Shown here: positions 1 through 9,891 of the stretch, piece by piece
Layout: each line of letters starts with the position of its first letter
Numbering within the stretch: the first letter of the stretch is position 1
Assembly (NCBI GenBank): GCA_000151295.1
Contig: GG745372.1
Span: 52,760-83,752 of the forward strand
DNA: 30,993 bases
Source of the DNA: Allomyces macrogynus ATCC 38327
Lineage: Eukaryota; Blastocladiomycota; Blastocladiomycetes; Blastocladiales; Blastocladiaceae
Direction: 5' to 3'
The notes under the pieces: generated by a model
Seen by the model: only the letters and a program-made list of their open reading frames with translations
What the model was told of the DNA's origin: nothing
Database searches by the model: none
Made by a program: the position numbers and the translations under genes

Positions 1-1473
1 GGAACATGCGCGCCGACCCGGGACCGGTACATGGACCCATGCCCACCGGCACCTCCACCTTCCACCTCACCACCGAGAAGCATCGACATGTTGGGTGAGG
101 CCGGGAGCGACATCGAGTACGACGTGGGCGGCAGCGCGGCGGCGTGCATGTCGCGTCCACCGAGCGACGGCGACAGGAGATGGTCCATGGTCGGGCTGCG
201 CAGCGGCGTGGCGGTACCGCTCTTGGTCGTCGGGTAGGGAATCAGCGGCGCCGGCGTGTAGGCCGACGAGAAGGGCGCGAGGTAGGGCGAGTGCCGCGCC
301 GAGGCCGAGGTCGAGTGCATGCCGGCCATTTCGGGTGACCGCATCCCGTAACGATCCTCCATGGTGCTGCTGCTACCTGCACCGCCGGCACCGGCCGCCG
401 CGAGACCGAGCATCTGAGCAAACCGCGCCTCGCGCGCATCAATCATGGGCGTCGCGGGCGCCGAGGCAATGTCGTGCCACCCGGCCGTCGTCGACGCGCC
501 TGCCGACTGCGTGCGGCGGCCGCGCGGGAACATGATGCCCGACGTGAAGGGCCCGCCGGGCGTGATCAGCGGTGTGCGCGGTGACCGCAGAGTGGGCGAC
601 ATGAGATGGTCCGAGAACCCCGCGTTGCCGCCGTACTCGCCATTGGCCGAGGACGTGGCCGGGTACTCGATCGGGTACCCGTCGCGGCCCGTCGTCGTCG
701 CGTGTTCCGTGTTACCGCGCGAGTGGGAGTCGGCGTGCGCGTCGTCCCAGAGCGCGCCGGACGAGCAGGCAATCCCGACATCGTCGCGCGCCATGGTCAG
801 CTTCTCTCAAACGTCGGGCTCGCGCTGTCGGCGTTCGACTGCGTGCTGAGCGAGTGCGCGAGCCCCGGCGACAGTGGCATGTCGTGCGCCGACGACCGCG
901 GCGAAGATTGCGTCGGCCTCGGCCGCCGCGGGGTGCCATCATCGAGAGCTTGGCCCGCGTGATCGTTGCCGAGCGGCTCGCCGGCCGGGGGCTTTCCCGG
1001 TCGTCGCCTCAATCATTTCTTCCTCGCCCGCCCGGCATGAACAGAGACGCGTATCGGCCGTACTGTTGTGCGGGCGCGACTTCGGTGCGCGCCGGTATGC
1101 GCATCGTCGTTGCCGATACGCCCGTCTTGGCGGTCGCGGCGCCGTTCTTGGTGGCCGGGGCGGTCATCTTGACCATGGTCGTGGGCGACTTGGCCAACTG
1201 CACGGCCGACGACGCCCCGTCGTCGCTCGAGGCCTCGGTCACGGGCGACGGCTCCCACGAGTCAAAGTAGACGGCACGGCCCGCGGGCTTGGCGGCGTTG
1301 CCGGTCGCGTGCGACTTGGAGGAGGCGTTGCTCGCCGTACTCGTCGCGGCCGATGGCGACGGCCCGCTGGCGCTTCCACGGCGCCTGGCGGCACCGGCAG
1401 TGGCGGGGCCGCCGCCGGACCGCCACGAGGTCTGGGTGCCGCCGGCTGGCTTGTGGTGGGAAGGGTGCGGCAT
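1..1473 (-). CDS. Ser/Pro/Ala-rich hypothetical protein, 3' part beyond the left edge
   Basis: I do not recognise this gene. Minus-strand coding is seen in three successive frames. The first runs from an ATG at 1473 to about 1035 and is Ser/Ala/Thr-rich, with a more ordered stretch around RAVYFDSWEPSPVTEASSDD. The second runs from about 1012 to 800 and reads through PRRPRPTQSS. The third is open from about 800 to base 1 without a stop, so the gene continues out of the window. That last part is Pro/Ser/Gly-rich with recurring LRSP and LLSPSLGG-like motifs. Frames 1 and 2 are joined in phase by a possible 56-bp GT-AG intron (about 1066-1011). No canonical splice pair joins frames 2 and 3, so a one-base shift near 800-845 is likely. 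Low complexity suggests a disordered regulatory or scaffold protein, but no domain is visible. Confidence 0.55.
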
Positions 1474-3191
1474 GCGCGCGTGCACGACGAGTCTGTCGAG
1501 TCGGGAGATGGGGATAGTGGAAAGGGTCAGTGATCAGTTGAAGTGGGAAGGAGGTGATCAACGCGTCTTTGTCGCTTGGGAGATGATGTCCCACGGCGGC
1601 ATGTGACCGTGAAGCGCGCCTGTCCGCACGTCGCGACCGCCAACTCGTCCCCCACCACCTCCAACCACGGCGAGTGCACCTGCGCGAGCGTCGTGCGCGA
1701 TGAGGAGGAGCGGAGCAGGGTGCGATTACGGCCGCGGCGGATCCCGAGCGACGGATCCCGAGCGACACGACGCGGCAGGCAAAGCGAGGGGACGTACCGA
1801 GCACAGGGCAATCAATCACGTCGCCGGAGCAGCAGCACCACGGAGGCTCGGGTGCGATGGAGGGCCGTCGCGGGTCGGGAGAGAGGAGAGCGGCGCGGTC
1901 GTTAGGGTGCGAGATAGCAGCGACGCGTTGGGGCTTGTCGGTGATCGCGGACCGGAGCGTGCGCTTGGCTGCAGCGAATCTGCGTCTTCGAGCACGTCGG
2001 TCGACTCGAGCAGAGCGTCGACAGGCAAGAGGAGAAGAGTCCAAGAGAGAGAGAGAGAGAGAGAGTGAAGAAGAGAAGAAAACGTGTACACGCGAAGGAG
2101 AGAGCAGTCGCGCGACGCGGATGCGGGCTCATTGCTTGCGTGGGATGATCACGGCTTTTGAAGGCCGTTTCGTGCTTCGTGCCGAGCAAAAGAGAAATGA
2201 TTTATGCTGGGCCGTGGGCCAAATCAGCGCCTGGGCCAGTGTATCACGCCAAAGGGGACGAGCGGACGAGTGAGCGAGCCAGCGCACAAGCACGTCTCGT
2301 CTTGTCAGGTGTTGCGTGGGAACGCTGGCTCGTGCGTGCTGATGCGGGGCTCGCTTCGTCCGCTTCTCGTCTCGTTTACGCGGGGCCGTTCCCGCCAGTT
2401 GGTGCCGACTGCTTTGCAAGAGCTGCTTGGGCGACGCTTCGCCGTGATCGCGTACATGTTTGCAGGCCGTCGCCTGCCGTGCGTGGATCAACAACGATGC
2501 ACCAACCGCGCCCGATGCGCAACCTTTTTTGGATTTGGACTTGCTGCAACCAGTTTTCTTTGCTGCAAGCCGGCTACAAGCACGCCGGTCGCAACGGAAC
2601 CCACGAGCGAGATTCAGGCCAGCGACCCAACAAAATAGAGACCTCCTTCCATGCTGCAGCACTTGCTGTGCGGGGCAGGTGGCATTTGCTTGACTTTGTG
2701 CAACGCACCGATGCGTGGGAATTGCGTGCAGTCGCGATTCGTGGTGTCGCCACTTGTGGGCTGACAGGAAGGGACGTTCGCGATCGCGCGCTGGGGGAAC
2801 GCGTCGCCAAGTTGGGCAATCGGAGTGAAGGAGGCTGACGTGGTTGGGGCTGATCGGTCAACCGCACACACGTGGTCTTCGGCCGGCGCATCGATGCCTG
2901 TGGCAGGAGTCGCGCATGCACTCCACCGCACGCTCCTCTGCCTGCTCGGCTCGACCACGACGTCGTCGACCTTGGCCGCCGATTCAATCAAGAACGCCAG
3001 GAGCGCGCCATCCACCCGGCCCAACAACTTCGGGCAGCAACGCGCAGCAGCAGCAACGAGCGTGGCCGGCCGCCAAGTCGTCGATCACTGGCGTCGGCAC
3101 CACCAGTTCCCAGTTCATTCGCGCCGAACCGCAACGGGCAACCACTCCTTCTTCAGCGCGATACCAAACGCCACGCAACGACGCCGGCACC
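1474..3191. other. Intergenic region between divergent genes
   Basis: This 1.7-kb stretch separates the minus-strand left-edge gene from the plus-strand CTNNBL1 gene and should contain both promoters. Open frames are present on both strands, but they overlap, lack domain similarity and lack the third-position pattern of the confirmed exons. I see no gene I can support. It contains one GA microsatellite. Confidence 0.5.
2044..2065. repeat. (AG)11 microsatellite
   Basis: A run of 11 AG dinucleotides is followed by purine-rich sequence to about 2080. Seen from the minus-strand gene it is a CT-rich tract about 570-590 bp upstream of the ATG. It may belong to that promoter or 5' UTR, but that is inference. 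Confidence 0.9.
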
Positions 3192-5483
3192 ATGAACATT
3201 GACGAGCTGTTCCGCGTACGCGTCGACGCTGCGTGCTCCCGAATCCCGCCGTCGTCATGATCAGCTCCAATTGACGCGCGACTGCAACGATCTTCCAGGC
3301 ACCGGCGCCAAAGCGCAAGGCCGAGCTCGGTTTGCCGTCGTTCTCGGGCGCGCCGCCCGCCAAACTGCAAAAGACGGGCGCACGGTCGGCGCAGCCGAGG
3401 AACGCGACCGTTGAGGACGTGTCTGATGGCGACGACGCTGATAACGACGGCATGCGTGCTGGCGTGAGGTCCGACGCCGCGATGGGAGAGGATGAGGTGG
3501 AAGACGACCGGTTTTTCGGAGACGGGCTGTCGGAGCAGGAGAGGCACATCTACGATCTTGTCGATCAGGCGGAGAACGTGGACGTACGAATTCAGTTGGT
3601 TTATCTGCTTTTCCTTTCTGTTTCTTGACGTTCGTCACGCTCAACGAGTGCTCTCCGTGGTTCCGCAGGTCGCTGAACTCGATGCGAGTGCCTTGAAAAA
3701 GGTCATGCTCCGGTTCGACAAGGCCCTGACCAAGAACCAGGCCCTGCGCGCCAAGCACCCGGACGAGCCGACCAAGTGCGTGAGGCCCTCACTCTCTTCC
3801 CATTCTCCGTGCGCCCGCTGACAGTATTTTCTTCTCTATGGCCAGGTTCATCGACTCAGAAATCGACCTCGACGCCGAAGCGCGCAGTCTCGCCATTCTC
3901 GCCACGGCACCGCACCTCTACCGCGACGCCATCCGTCTCGGCATGCCGCAGGGCCTGATTGCGCTGTTGACCCACGAAAACCCGGACATTGGCATTGCCG
4001 CGCTTGAGGTCATTGGCGAACTGACAGACGACGACGTGATCAACCCCGAGGAGGCCGAAATTGGCGTCGAGGACCTGCGCGGTATTCGCGAATTTGTTGC
4101 TGCACTGGTATCATTCTCCTGCTCGACAACCATGCGTTGCCGCCCTACCTCATCGCACATTTCCTCTCCACCAGCTTGACCAAGACCTGCTGCAAATCCT
4201 CGAAGCCGGGTATCGCCGCGATATGGCCGCCCAGCCTGAACCTGACCAGGACGCGGCCGCTGCTGCAGCTGCGCGGGACGAAACGCTCTGGAAGTACCTG
4301 ACCGTGCTCGAAAACCTGCTCGCCGTTGACGAGTCGCTCCCCGACCGCATCCTGACCAAGACGACGTTCATGCCGTACTTTATTGAGACGATGCGCGAAA
4401 AGGCGTTTACGGCCTTGAGAAGCTACATTGTCGAGCTCTTGGCGACCATGGCGCAGCAGTCGGACCGCGTGCGAGGCGCGTTGATCGAACAGGGGGCTGT
4501 CGACTCGGTGTTGCTCATCCTCTCGGTGCGGCGCACGGCGTCTTTCCTGTTCTGGACCGATGACATGGTCCCGATTTGACGGCTTGCCCTGTCCACCCCA
4601 CCAGGCCTTCCGCAAACGCAACCCCGACGACGCCGACCACGCCGAGTACCTCGCCAACGCCTTCTCCCTGCTCTGCTGCCTGCTCGGCACGTCCAAGGGC
4701 CAAGCGGCCTTCCGCACCGCTGAAGGTCTTGAGCTCATGGTGCTCATGATCCAGGCGCGGCAAATGGCGCGCATCGGCGCAATGCGCGTCCTCAACTACG
4801 CGACCCTGCCACTCGACCGGACCGAGGCCGTCAATGTGGCCGTGCACGCGATTTGCACGGCGCAGGTGCTCAAGTGCGTGTTCCCCGTCTACATGGGCGC
4901 CGACCAGAAGAAGATGAGCCGGGCGTTCAAGGCCGAGTACCGCGCGCGCGCCGACGAGGAGCATGCCGTCTCGACGGTTGTGAATTTGTTGAGGGCCGTG
5001 ACGATGTCCGGGGTCGATGGCGCGGAGGAGCGTCGTGGCGAGGCCAAGGAGAGGATGCTGAAGAAGTTTGCGGAGCGCGGACACGAAAAGGTGATTCAGG
5101 CGCTCGAACTGTTTGTCTCGTACCGCGAGCGCGTGGCAACGGTCGATGCGGACCAGGAAGATGTACGCCAAGTCCTGTTGAGAGGCTCTGGTTCGATGCA
5201 ACGCTGTTGACTGACCTCTCAATCACCCCCGACGCAGGAGGACCAGGTCTACCTCGACCAGCTCGAAAAGGGCCTGTTCACGCTGTCGCAGCTCGCGCTA
5301 CTTCTTGCGATCCTGTGCCGCGAATCGGCCGAGTTTCGCGACTTGGTCGGGTTTCTCCTCGACAAGGCCGGCATCCCACGCGCAGCCGTGGCCGAGGTGC
5401 TCGCAAGTTATCTCGGACACGCGGACCCGGCGGCGGTTCAGGATGTGGCCGATGTCGGGATATTCTTGGTGGTGGACGAATAA
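3192..5483 (+). CDS. CTNNBL1: Beta-catenin-like protein 1 (spliceosome-associated armadillo protein)
   Basis: The homologue of CTNNBL1, an armadillo-repeat nuclear protein of the Prp19/CDC5L spliceosome complex. Seven exons join in frame: 3192-3215, 3299-3583, 3669-3775, 3846-4107, 4175-4525, 4605-5162 and 5238-5483 (610 aa; human about 563). Introns are 67-85 bp with GT-AG ends. The start MNIDELFR resembles the family start MDVGELL. A basic APAPKRK motif after the first intron is a likely nuclear localisation signal, followed by an acidic region. Family landmarks are FIDSEIDLD (human FMESELDLN), the ALEVIGELTDDD armadillo segment, LANAFSLLCCLLGTSKGQAAF, and the C-terminal YLDQLEKGLFTLSQLALLLA block. 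The ATG lies in a good context (gcaccATGA). It converges on the copy of the arm gene at 6008-6906. Confidence 0.95.
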
Positions 5484-6007
5484 CAGCAACAATATATAAT
5501 CCGTGCTGGTGGTGCAGAAAGCTGCTGTTCGACCCACAGACCTTTCCTGACCTGATCGGTTGGGAACAGCAAGTTGATGCTTTCAGCATCGACAAATTTG
5601 GTTGGGAGGAGGAAGGGACCTGAGATGAAGCTTTGCGCGGTGGAAACAGCTCGACGAAGGAACATCGTCAATGAGACCTGATCTCGCCCGACAGACAACC
5701 AAGCAAAAAAGACAGCCGCGGAAAACCCCGCTCAACAGCATATACTTCTCGCCAGTCCATCATCCCAGTCCGAAACCAAACCCACGCAAAAGTAACTCTC
5801 CACCAGTCTGTCGAAAAGCAGGTACCAAAGGCCAGTCGGGCCGTCAAGAACAGGAAGGAACCAAGTCGCAACGTCAAAAGTCGAGAGAAACAGCGAACAA
5901 GATCAACAATGGGCGGAGGAAGGCTCGAGTGAGCGAAACGACAACAACAAAGGGAAAGGGGGCTACTAGGAACCGTACCAGGCATCACACACATTTGACA
6001 CGCCCTG

Positions 6008-6906
6008 TCAACGACACGACCCACGCATCCCATCCATGCTGGCAAAGTCGAGGTCGGCGCCCTTGGGCAGGATCACGCTCGGTTGGCCGGCCGAGGCGCG
6101 ACGGTTTCCACACTTGGTCCGCCGATGTGAGGACGGCGAGCGGGCCCGGGATCACTGTCGCCGCGACGATTGGGACTGGGGAATGTTCCAAATGCGCGGC
6201 GGTCGCGACAGGTACCGGCACGACCACTGTGGCCGGTTGATCCCCTTCCTCTTCGTCTTCCTCGGCAATTGCAAGCGACGGCCTTGCCTTGGCAGCGCAG
6301 CTGCACGACGTCCACCGAGCGACCGCGACGCCGGCAAGCCGTCGTGCCGAGAAAGGGGACTGCGGGTCGCCGGCAGAGGCGTGGGCGAGGTCGTTGTCGC
6401 AGAGGTCGGCGCGAGTTCCGTGAACGTGACGGTGGGCTCCGTGAACGTGACGGTGGGCTCCGTGAACGTGACGGTGGGCTCGAGCGGGTGCGACGGCATC
6501 ACGCCGACGCCGAGCTGCGGTAGCGACTTGTCGGTCACCTCGACAAGCTTGGCGAGGACCGTCGGATGCAGGAGGATGGCCGTGGGCGCGACCGTCGGCG
6601 GCAGCCTGGCCACGCGCGCTTCCTTGACAATCCGGTCTCGTTTCGCGGTGCCGGCTACGTGCATGAGTGTGGGTGGAGAAGGTCAGTGAGGGAAGAAATG
6701 ATTCGAGGATCGGCACAAGGAAAGCAGTAAAACGTACGCAGCGGCTTGAAGACAAACTTGGGCACCGTCAGCGACGGAAGCGGGACAGGAGGCGTGGCTG
6801 CAATCGAAGCCTGGGCAAGCGGCAGCGTCAATCCGGTCGATGTAAAAGTCGCGCTTGCTGCCAATCCTCTGGGCGGCCCCACGGCAGCGGTTCTCGGAAG
6901 ATCGGC
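6008..6906 (-). CDS. Uncharacterised spliced gene, left-arm copy
   Basis: Mirror copy of the gene at 14240-15138, identical as far as I can read. The intron lies at 6655-6737, and the 21-bp tandem repeat in the coding part is at 6418-6480. It converges on CTNNBL1. Function is not recognised; see the right-arm copy for the model and its problems (no clear ATG, two frame changes). Confidence 0.4.
6418..6480 (-). repeat. 3 x 21-bp tandem repeat in coding sequence (left arm)
   Basis: Three perfect head-to-tail copies of a 21-bp unit (ccgtgaacgtgacggtgggc plus t). Read on the minus strand in the arm gene they encode three EPTVTFT-type heptapeptides. Confidence 0.93.
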
Positions 6907-7125
6907 TCATGATTAACCGTGCGCGTGCGGGCGGGCGCTCATGGGCGCTGATGGCGGGGCCCAGCGGAGCGCGGCCATGAGCAGGCGGTACAGCGCAAGG
7001 GAGGGGAGGGACCAAGAAATTGGCGCGCTGAATGATTTTTCTAATTTTGTTTTTGTCACATTGACTGGAAAAATGAAGGTTTTGAAACGCGGAGGAAACA
7101 GCGAAAGATCGCCCGATTCGAAACC

Positions 7126-7130
7126 AAAAA
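7126..7130 (-). terminator. RNA polymerase III T-run after left tRNA-Trp
   Basis: Five A on the plus strand (TTTTT on the transcribed sense strand) begin one base past the discriminator, the usual Pol III stop signal. Confidence 0.75.
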
Positions 7131-7131
7131 C

Positions 7132-7203
7132 TGAGGCCAGAGAGACTCGAACTCCCAACCTTCTGATCTGGAGTCAGACGCGCTACCATTGCGCCATAGC
7201 CCC
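7132..7203 (-). tRNA. tRNA-Trp (CCA), left-arm copy
   Basis: Mirror of the 13943-14014 gene with identical sequence: 72 nt, anticodon CCA, no intron. The A and B boxes are internal. Confidence 0.95.
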
Positions 7204-8109
7204 TGCCTCGGGTTCTCCGCTCATCGAATTCAATCCAATGCGCAATTCAGAGTTCAGAAGAGCGGGAAATCAGTCCGCAGGTTTGCGCGGTGATCGAGGA
7301 GGTGGTGCGAGATCGTGCATGGTAGTGCGTGTGAGGCGGTTGCAGCAACGGGAGGTGCTGGTGGTCAGTGGCGCTGGACGCGGGCTTGACAGAATTCATC
7401 CCATCGTGTTCCCCTTGGTCCAAACAATGCATATTTGGCCGCGGGAGGCCGCGAGTCGAGGAAATTGCGAGCGTGCGACACTGCGCGCGCGGGACGAGGA
7501 CCAGTCGTCGTTCGTCGTGAGTTGCCCGCGTCGACGTCTGTCTGTTGTGTGCCTGGCCGTGAATCATAATCAATGTGCCTTTGTGGCACCAGTTGCCAAG
7601 CACCAACGATTGATACCAAGAATGCGCATGCGCATTTTGCAGCTGGTTGCAGGTGCGCATTTCAAGTCCGGGGTTGGCTGGATTGAGGTCGTGTGCGGCC
7701 GCCGTTGGAGCTGGTGCTGTTTGGACGAGAAGTGGAATATGCAGGTCTGGCAACACTTCATTTTCGCCTGCATCACAAGAAAATGGGTGATGGCTGGCTG
7801 GCTCGCGGAAAATGACCCCAGACACACCACCCCACATTTTCTTCGGTGTGTGCCAGAGCATCTTGCGCACCGTCCGCCGCAGACATTAGCCCCGCCCGAC
7901 ACGCACGCTGGGCCGTCGATAAAACGCTCACACCGCTCAGCCCTGGTTCTGTTCTCTCCCGCCACTTGGCCATTTGCCTTGAACCAAGTACCAAGTACCA
8001 AGCTCCAAAAGCCATCAGCGCTCACAAAACTCAGGTCTCCAAAGAATCATTCCCTGTGCCCTCACTGCTCGCTCGACCAAAAACAAATAAACAATCGGCT
8101 TCAATCATC
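7204..8109. other. Intra-arm spacer between tRNA-Trp and the 278-aa gene (mirror 13037-13942)
   Basis: About 0.9 kb separates the 5' end of the tRNA from the ATG at 8110. Long open frames exist on both strands but overlap each other and show no recognisable protein. A small CAAGTAC-type tandem repeat occurs at about 7983-8002. This is probably the promoter and 5' UTR of the 278-aa gene. The same holds for the mirror stretch. Confidence 0.45.
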
Positions 8110-8946
8110 ATGCTCTCGCGTGCCTCGTCATCATTCTCGCTCCTTGCGGCCGAGCTTGTGCCCACGATGCAGCCCATGACCACCTGCACCACATTGCTTG
8201 GCACGCTCGTGCGCGACACTGCCACCAAATTGCACTCCGTCGACGTTGTGCCGGCCCCCACCGTCTCCACCGTCTCAGCGGCCAACACTGTGCCTGCAGC
8301 GCTCATGGCCGTGCACGTCCCAAGCGCTCATGGCATGTTTGCGTGGGCATCATCGACGGCCCTTCTTGCCTCTCTTTCCGCTAATTTTCCTGTCTCTGCT
8401 GTTGCTCCCATTGTTCCCGCTCAAGCGGCGGCAGTCTCTGTCGCTGTCGTCGCCAATGTGAAGGAGACTTGCACCGTCCCTACAGCGCTCTTGGCTGTGC
8501 ATGTTCCGAGCATGCACGGTATGGTCGCGTGGGTGTCGTCTGCTGCTCTTGTCACTGACTCTGATACTTCTGCCGTGGTTTCTGTTTCGCCCGCTCCAGC
8601 ATCGTCACCTCTCGATTCAATGTCGACGTTTGCTGCCGCTGCTTCTGTTCCTGATGCGAGATGCGACGATGCGCCGCTACTTGTGTCCGCCAAGTTTGAA
8701 TATATCAACTTCATTTCCGCGCAACCTGCCGCCGATGTTGGTTTGCGCCGTGAGCGGCCGCACGTCGGCTCCCGCACATCGCTCGCGTCGACAGCTTCTG
8801 ACCTGAAGCGCCGCGCTGCGGGTGCAATTGCCAATGCGCGCCGTTGCTCACACGTTGCTGTCCACCATCTCCAAAGTCTGTCGCACCCCGTTGTCGCGAT
8901 GTGGGGCGGGTTGCGCCGGACAAGTGCCGTCGTTGCGTCCTGTTGA
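8110..8946 (+). CDS. Hypothetical Ala/Val/Ser-rich protein with internal repeat, left-arm copy
   Basis: A single open frame of 278 aa starts at the ATG in atcATGCTC. I do not recognise the family. Residues 60-86 and 122-148 are two copies of one motif (TVPAALMAVHVPSAHGM and TVPTALLAVHVPSMHGM, each continuing AWxSSxAL), which favours a real protein. Cys is scarce, Ala/Val/Ser dominate, and the C-terminal third is more basic. No signal peptide or domain can be named. The reverse strand is also open over much of this length, as is common in GC-rich DNA. Transcription is away from the tRNA toward the loop. Confidence 0.5.
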   Translation: MLSRASSSFSLLAAELVPTMQPMTTCTTLLGTLVRDTATKLHSVDVVPAPTVSTVSAANTVPAALMAVHVPSAHGMFAWASSTALLASLSANFPVSAVAPIVPAQAAAVSVAVVANVKETCTVPTALLAVHVPSMHGMVAWVSSAALVTDSDTSAVVSVSPAPASSPLDSMSTFAAAASVPDARCDDAPLLVSAKFEYINFISAQPAADVGLRRERPHVGSRTSLASTASDLKRRAAGAIANARRCSHVAVHHLQSLSHPVVAMWGGLRRTSAVVASC

Positions 8947-9103
8947 TCAATGTGGTGGATTGTTTTTGACCTTGATACCCTGGTAATCGACAATGGTTTT
9001 ATCAATGCACGCGATTGTGGGTCCGAATATATTGTTGCCGGTCGACTGCGCGTCTTATATATCTTTGGCTCACTCGCTACGAAATGCTCGAATTTGAGGT
9101 GCG

Positions 9104-9891
9104 AACGATAACCACGCAAATTGGGCGCCCGCAAGGTCTCATAATCCAAACTCGCGCATGCTCAGGCAAGGTCACAATTCAAGCTCGCGCATGCTCAAGC
9201 AAGACGCAACCGCCTGCCAAGTATTCTTGCGCCGCGTATGCTAAATAAATTGAAAGAGAAACGTACTCGACAAGGGCACCAACGCGGCTCGACTGATCTG
9301 ACACGAGCATGACTGGACAACCCCACCGCATGTGCGGGGATGTGTTGCACGCGACGTGTTGCGGCTTGCCGTCGATCGTTCGCCGTTCCGTTGCTCGCTC
9401 GCTCGCTCGCTCTGTTGCTTGTCGCTTGCTGGTCGCTGGTCATCGTTGCTCGTCCGTAAAAATAGCCTCCTGTGTCAACATGTGCCACAAAATATTTGCC
9501 AAACTCTGCTGGGTATCCGCTTTCGCCGCCGAACTTCCTCACCGCACCGCCGCCGCCGCCGCCGCACGCGCAGTTCCGCCACCCACAACCAAAACCGCCT
9601 CAACTCAGTTCGCTGATTGCACACGTTTTGCCCTGGGTCGATCGTCGTCGTCGTGCTCGGTGTCCCCAGCGGCCAGCAGCCGCCCGTTCAAAGACACCAC
9701 GACCCCTCCCTTGGGCCGCCTGCCCATAACACTCCTCTTCGACCGCACTGCCAGCAGCACGGTTCACACCGACACTTCCATCGACGCTGTTGCCGTGTCC
9801 TTGCCGCTCATCAGCGCGCACGACCCAAACAATTTCGACGCCGATCATCCTCAACGCGACCATCTCGTTTAACCATTTTGACGTGGCGACC
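9104..9891. other. Loop-internal upstream region of the 594-aa gene
   Basis: About 0.8 kb holds the direct repeat above and a gctcgctcgctcgctc run near 9395-9412, then pyrimidine- and CCG-rich sequence before the ATG at 9892. I see no independent gene. It is probably promoter and 5' UTR. Confidence 0.45.
9131..9198. repeat. Imperfect direct repeat (35 and 33 bp) beside the inner left junction
   Basis: Two adjacent units begin gcaaggtc and end ctcgcgcatgctca, at 9131-9165 and 9166-9198, differing at a few positions. A partial third start (gcaag) follows. They lie 28 bp inside the loop from the end of the left arm. Confidence 0.8.

Larger units (their letters stand above)
5677..9103. repeat. 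Left arm of a 3.4-kb inverted repeat
   Basis: This 3,427-bp segment recurs in reverse complement at 12043-15469 with no indels: every position x matches 21146-x. Translations of all frames agree between the arms and the only difference I found is T7720 versus G13426 (T versus C on the same strand). Outside, the match ends at cctgatctcg (5677). Inside, it ends at gaggtgcg (9103). No terminal repeat, target-site duplication or transposase marks the ends, so it looks like a segmental inverted duplication, not a transposon. Confidence 0.97.

Noticed and set aside
2158..3027. Open frames of 130-230 codons on both strands upstream of CTNNBL1
   Set aside because: They overlap each other, lack family similarity and splice logic, and lie in the expected promoter region.
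6941..8179. 412-codon open frame across the tRNA and intergenic part of the arm
   Set aside because: It reads straight through the tRNA gene antisense and overlaps the start of the 278-aa gene, so it is a chance frame.
8421..9103. Long minus-strand open frame opposite the 278-aa gene (and its mirror)
   Set aside because: It is antisense to a frame with an internal protein repeat, has no recognisable motif, and crosses into the unique loop. Open antisense frames are common at this GC content.
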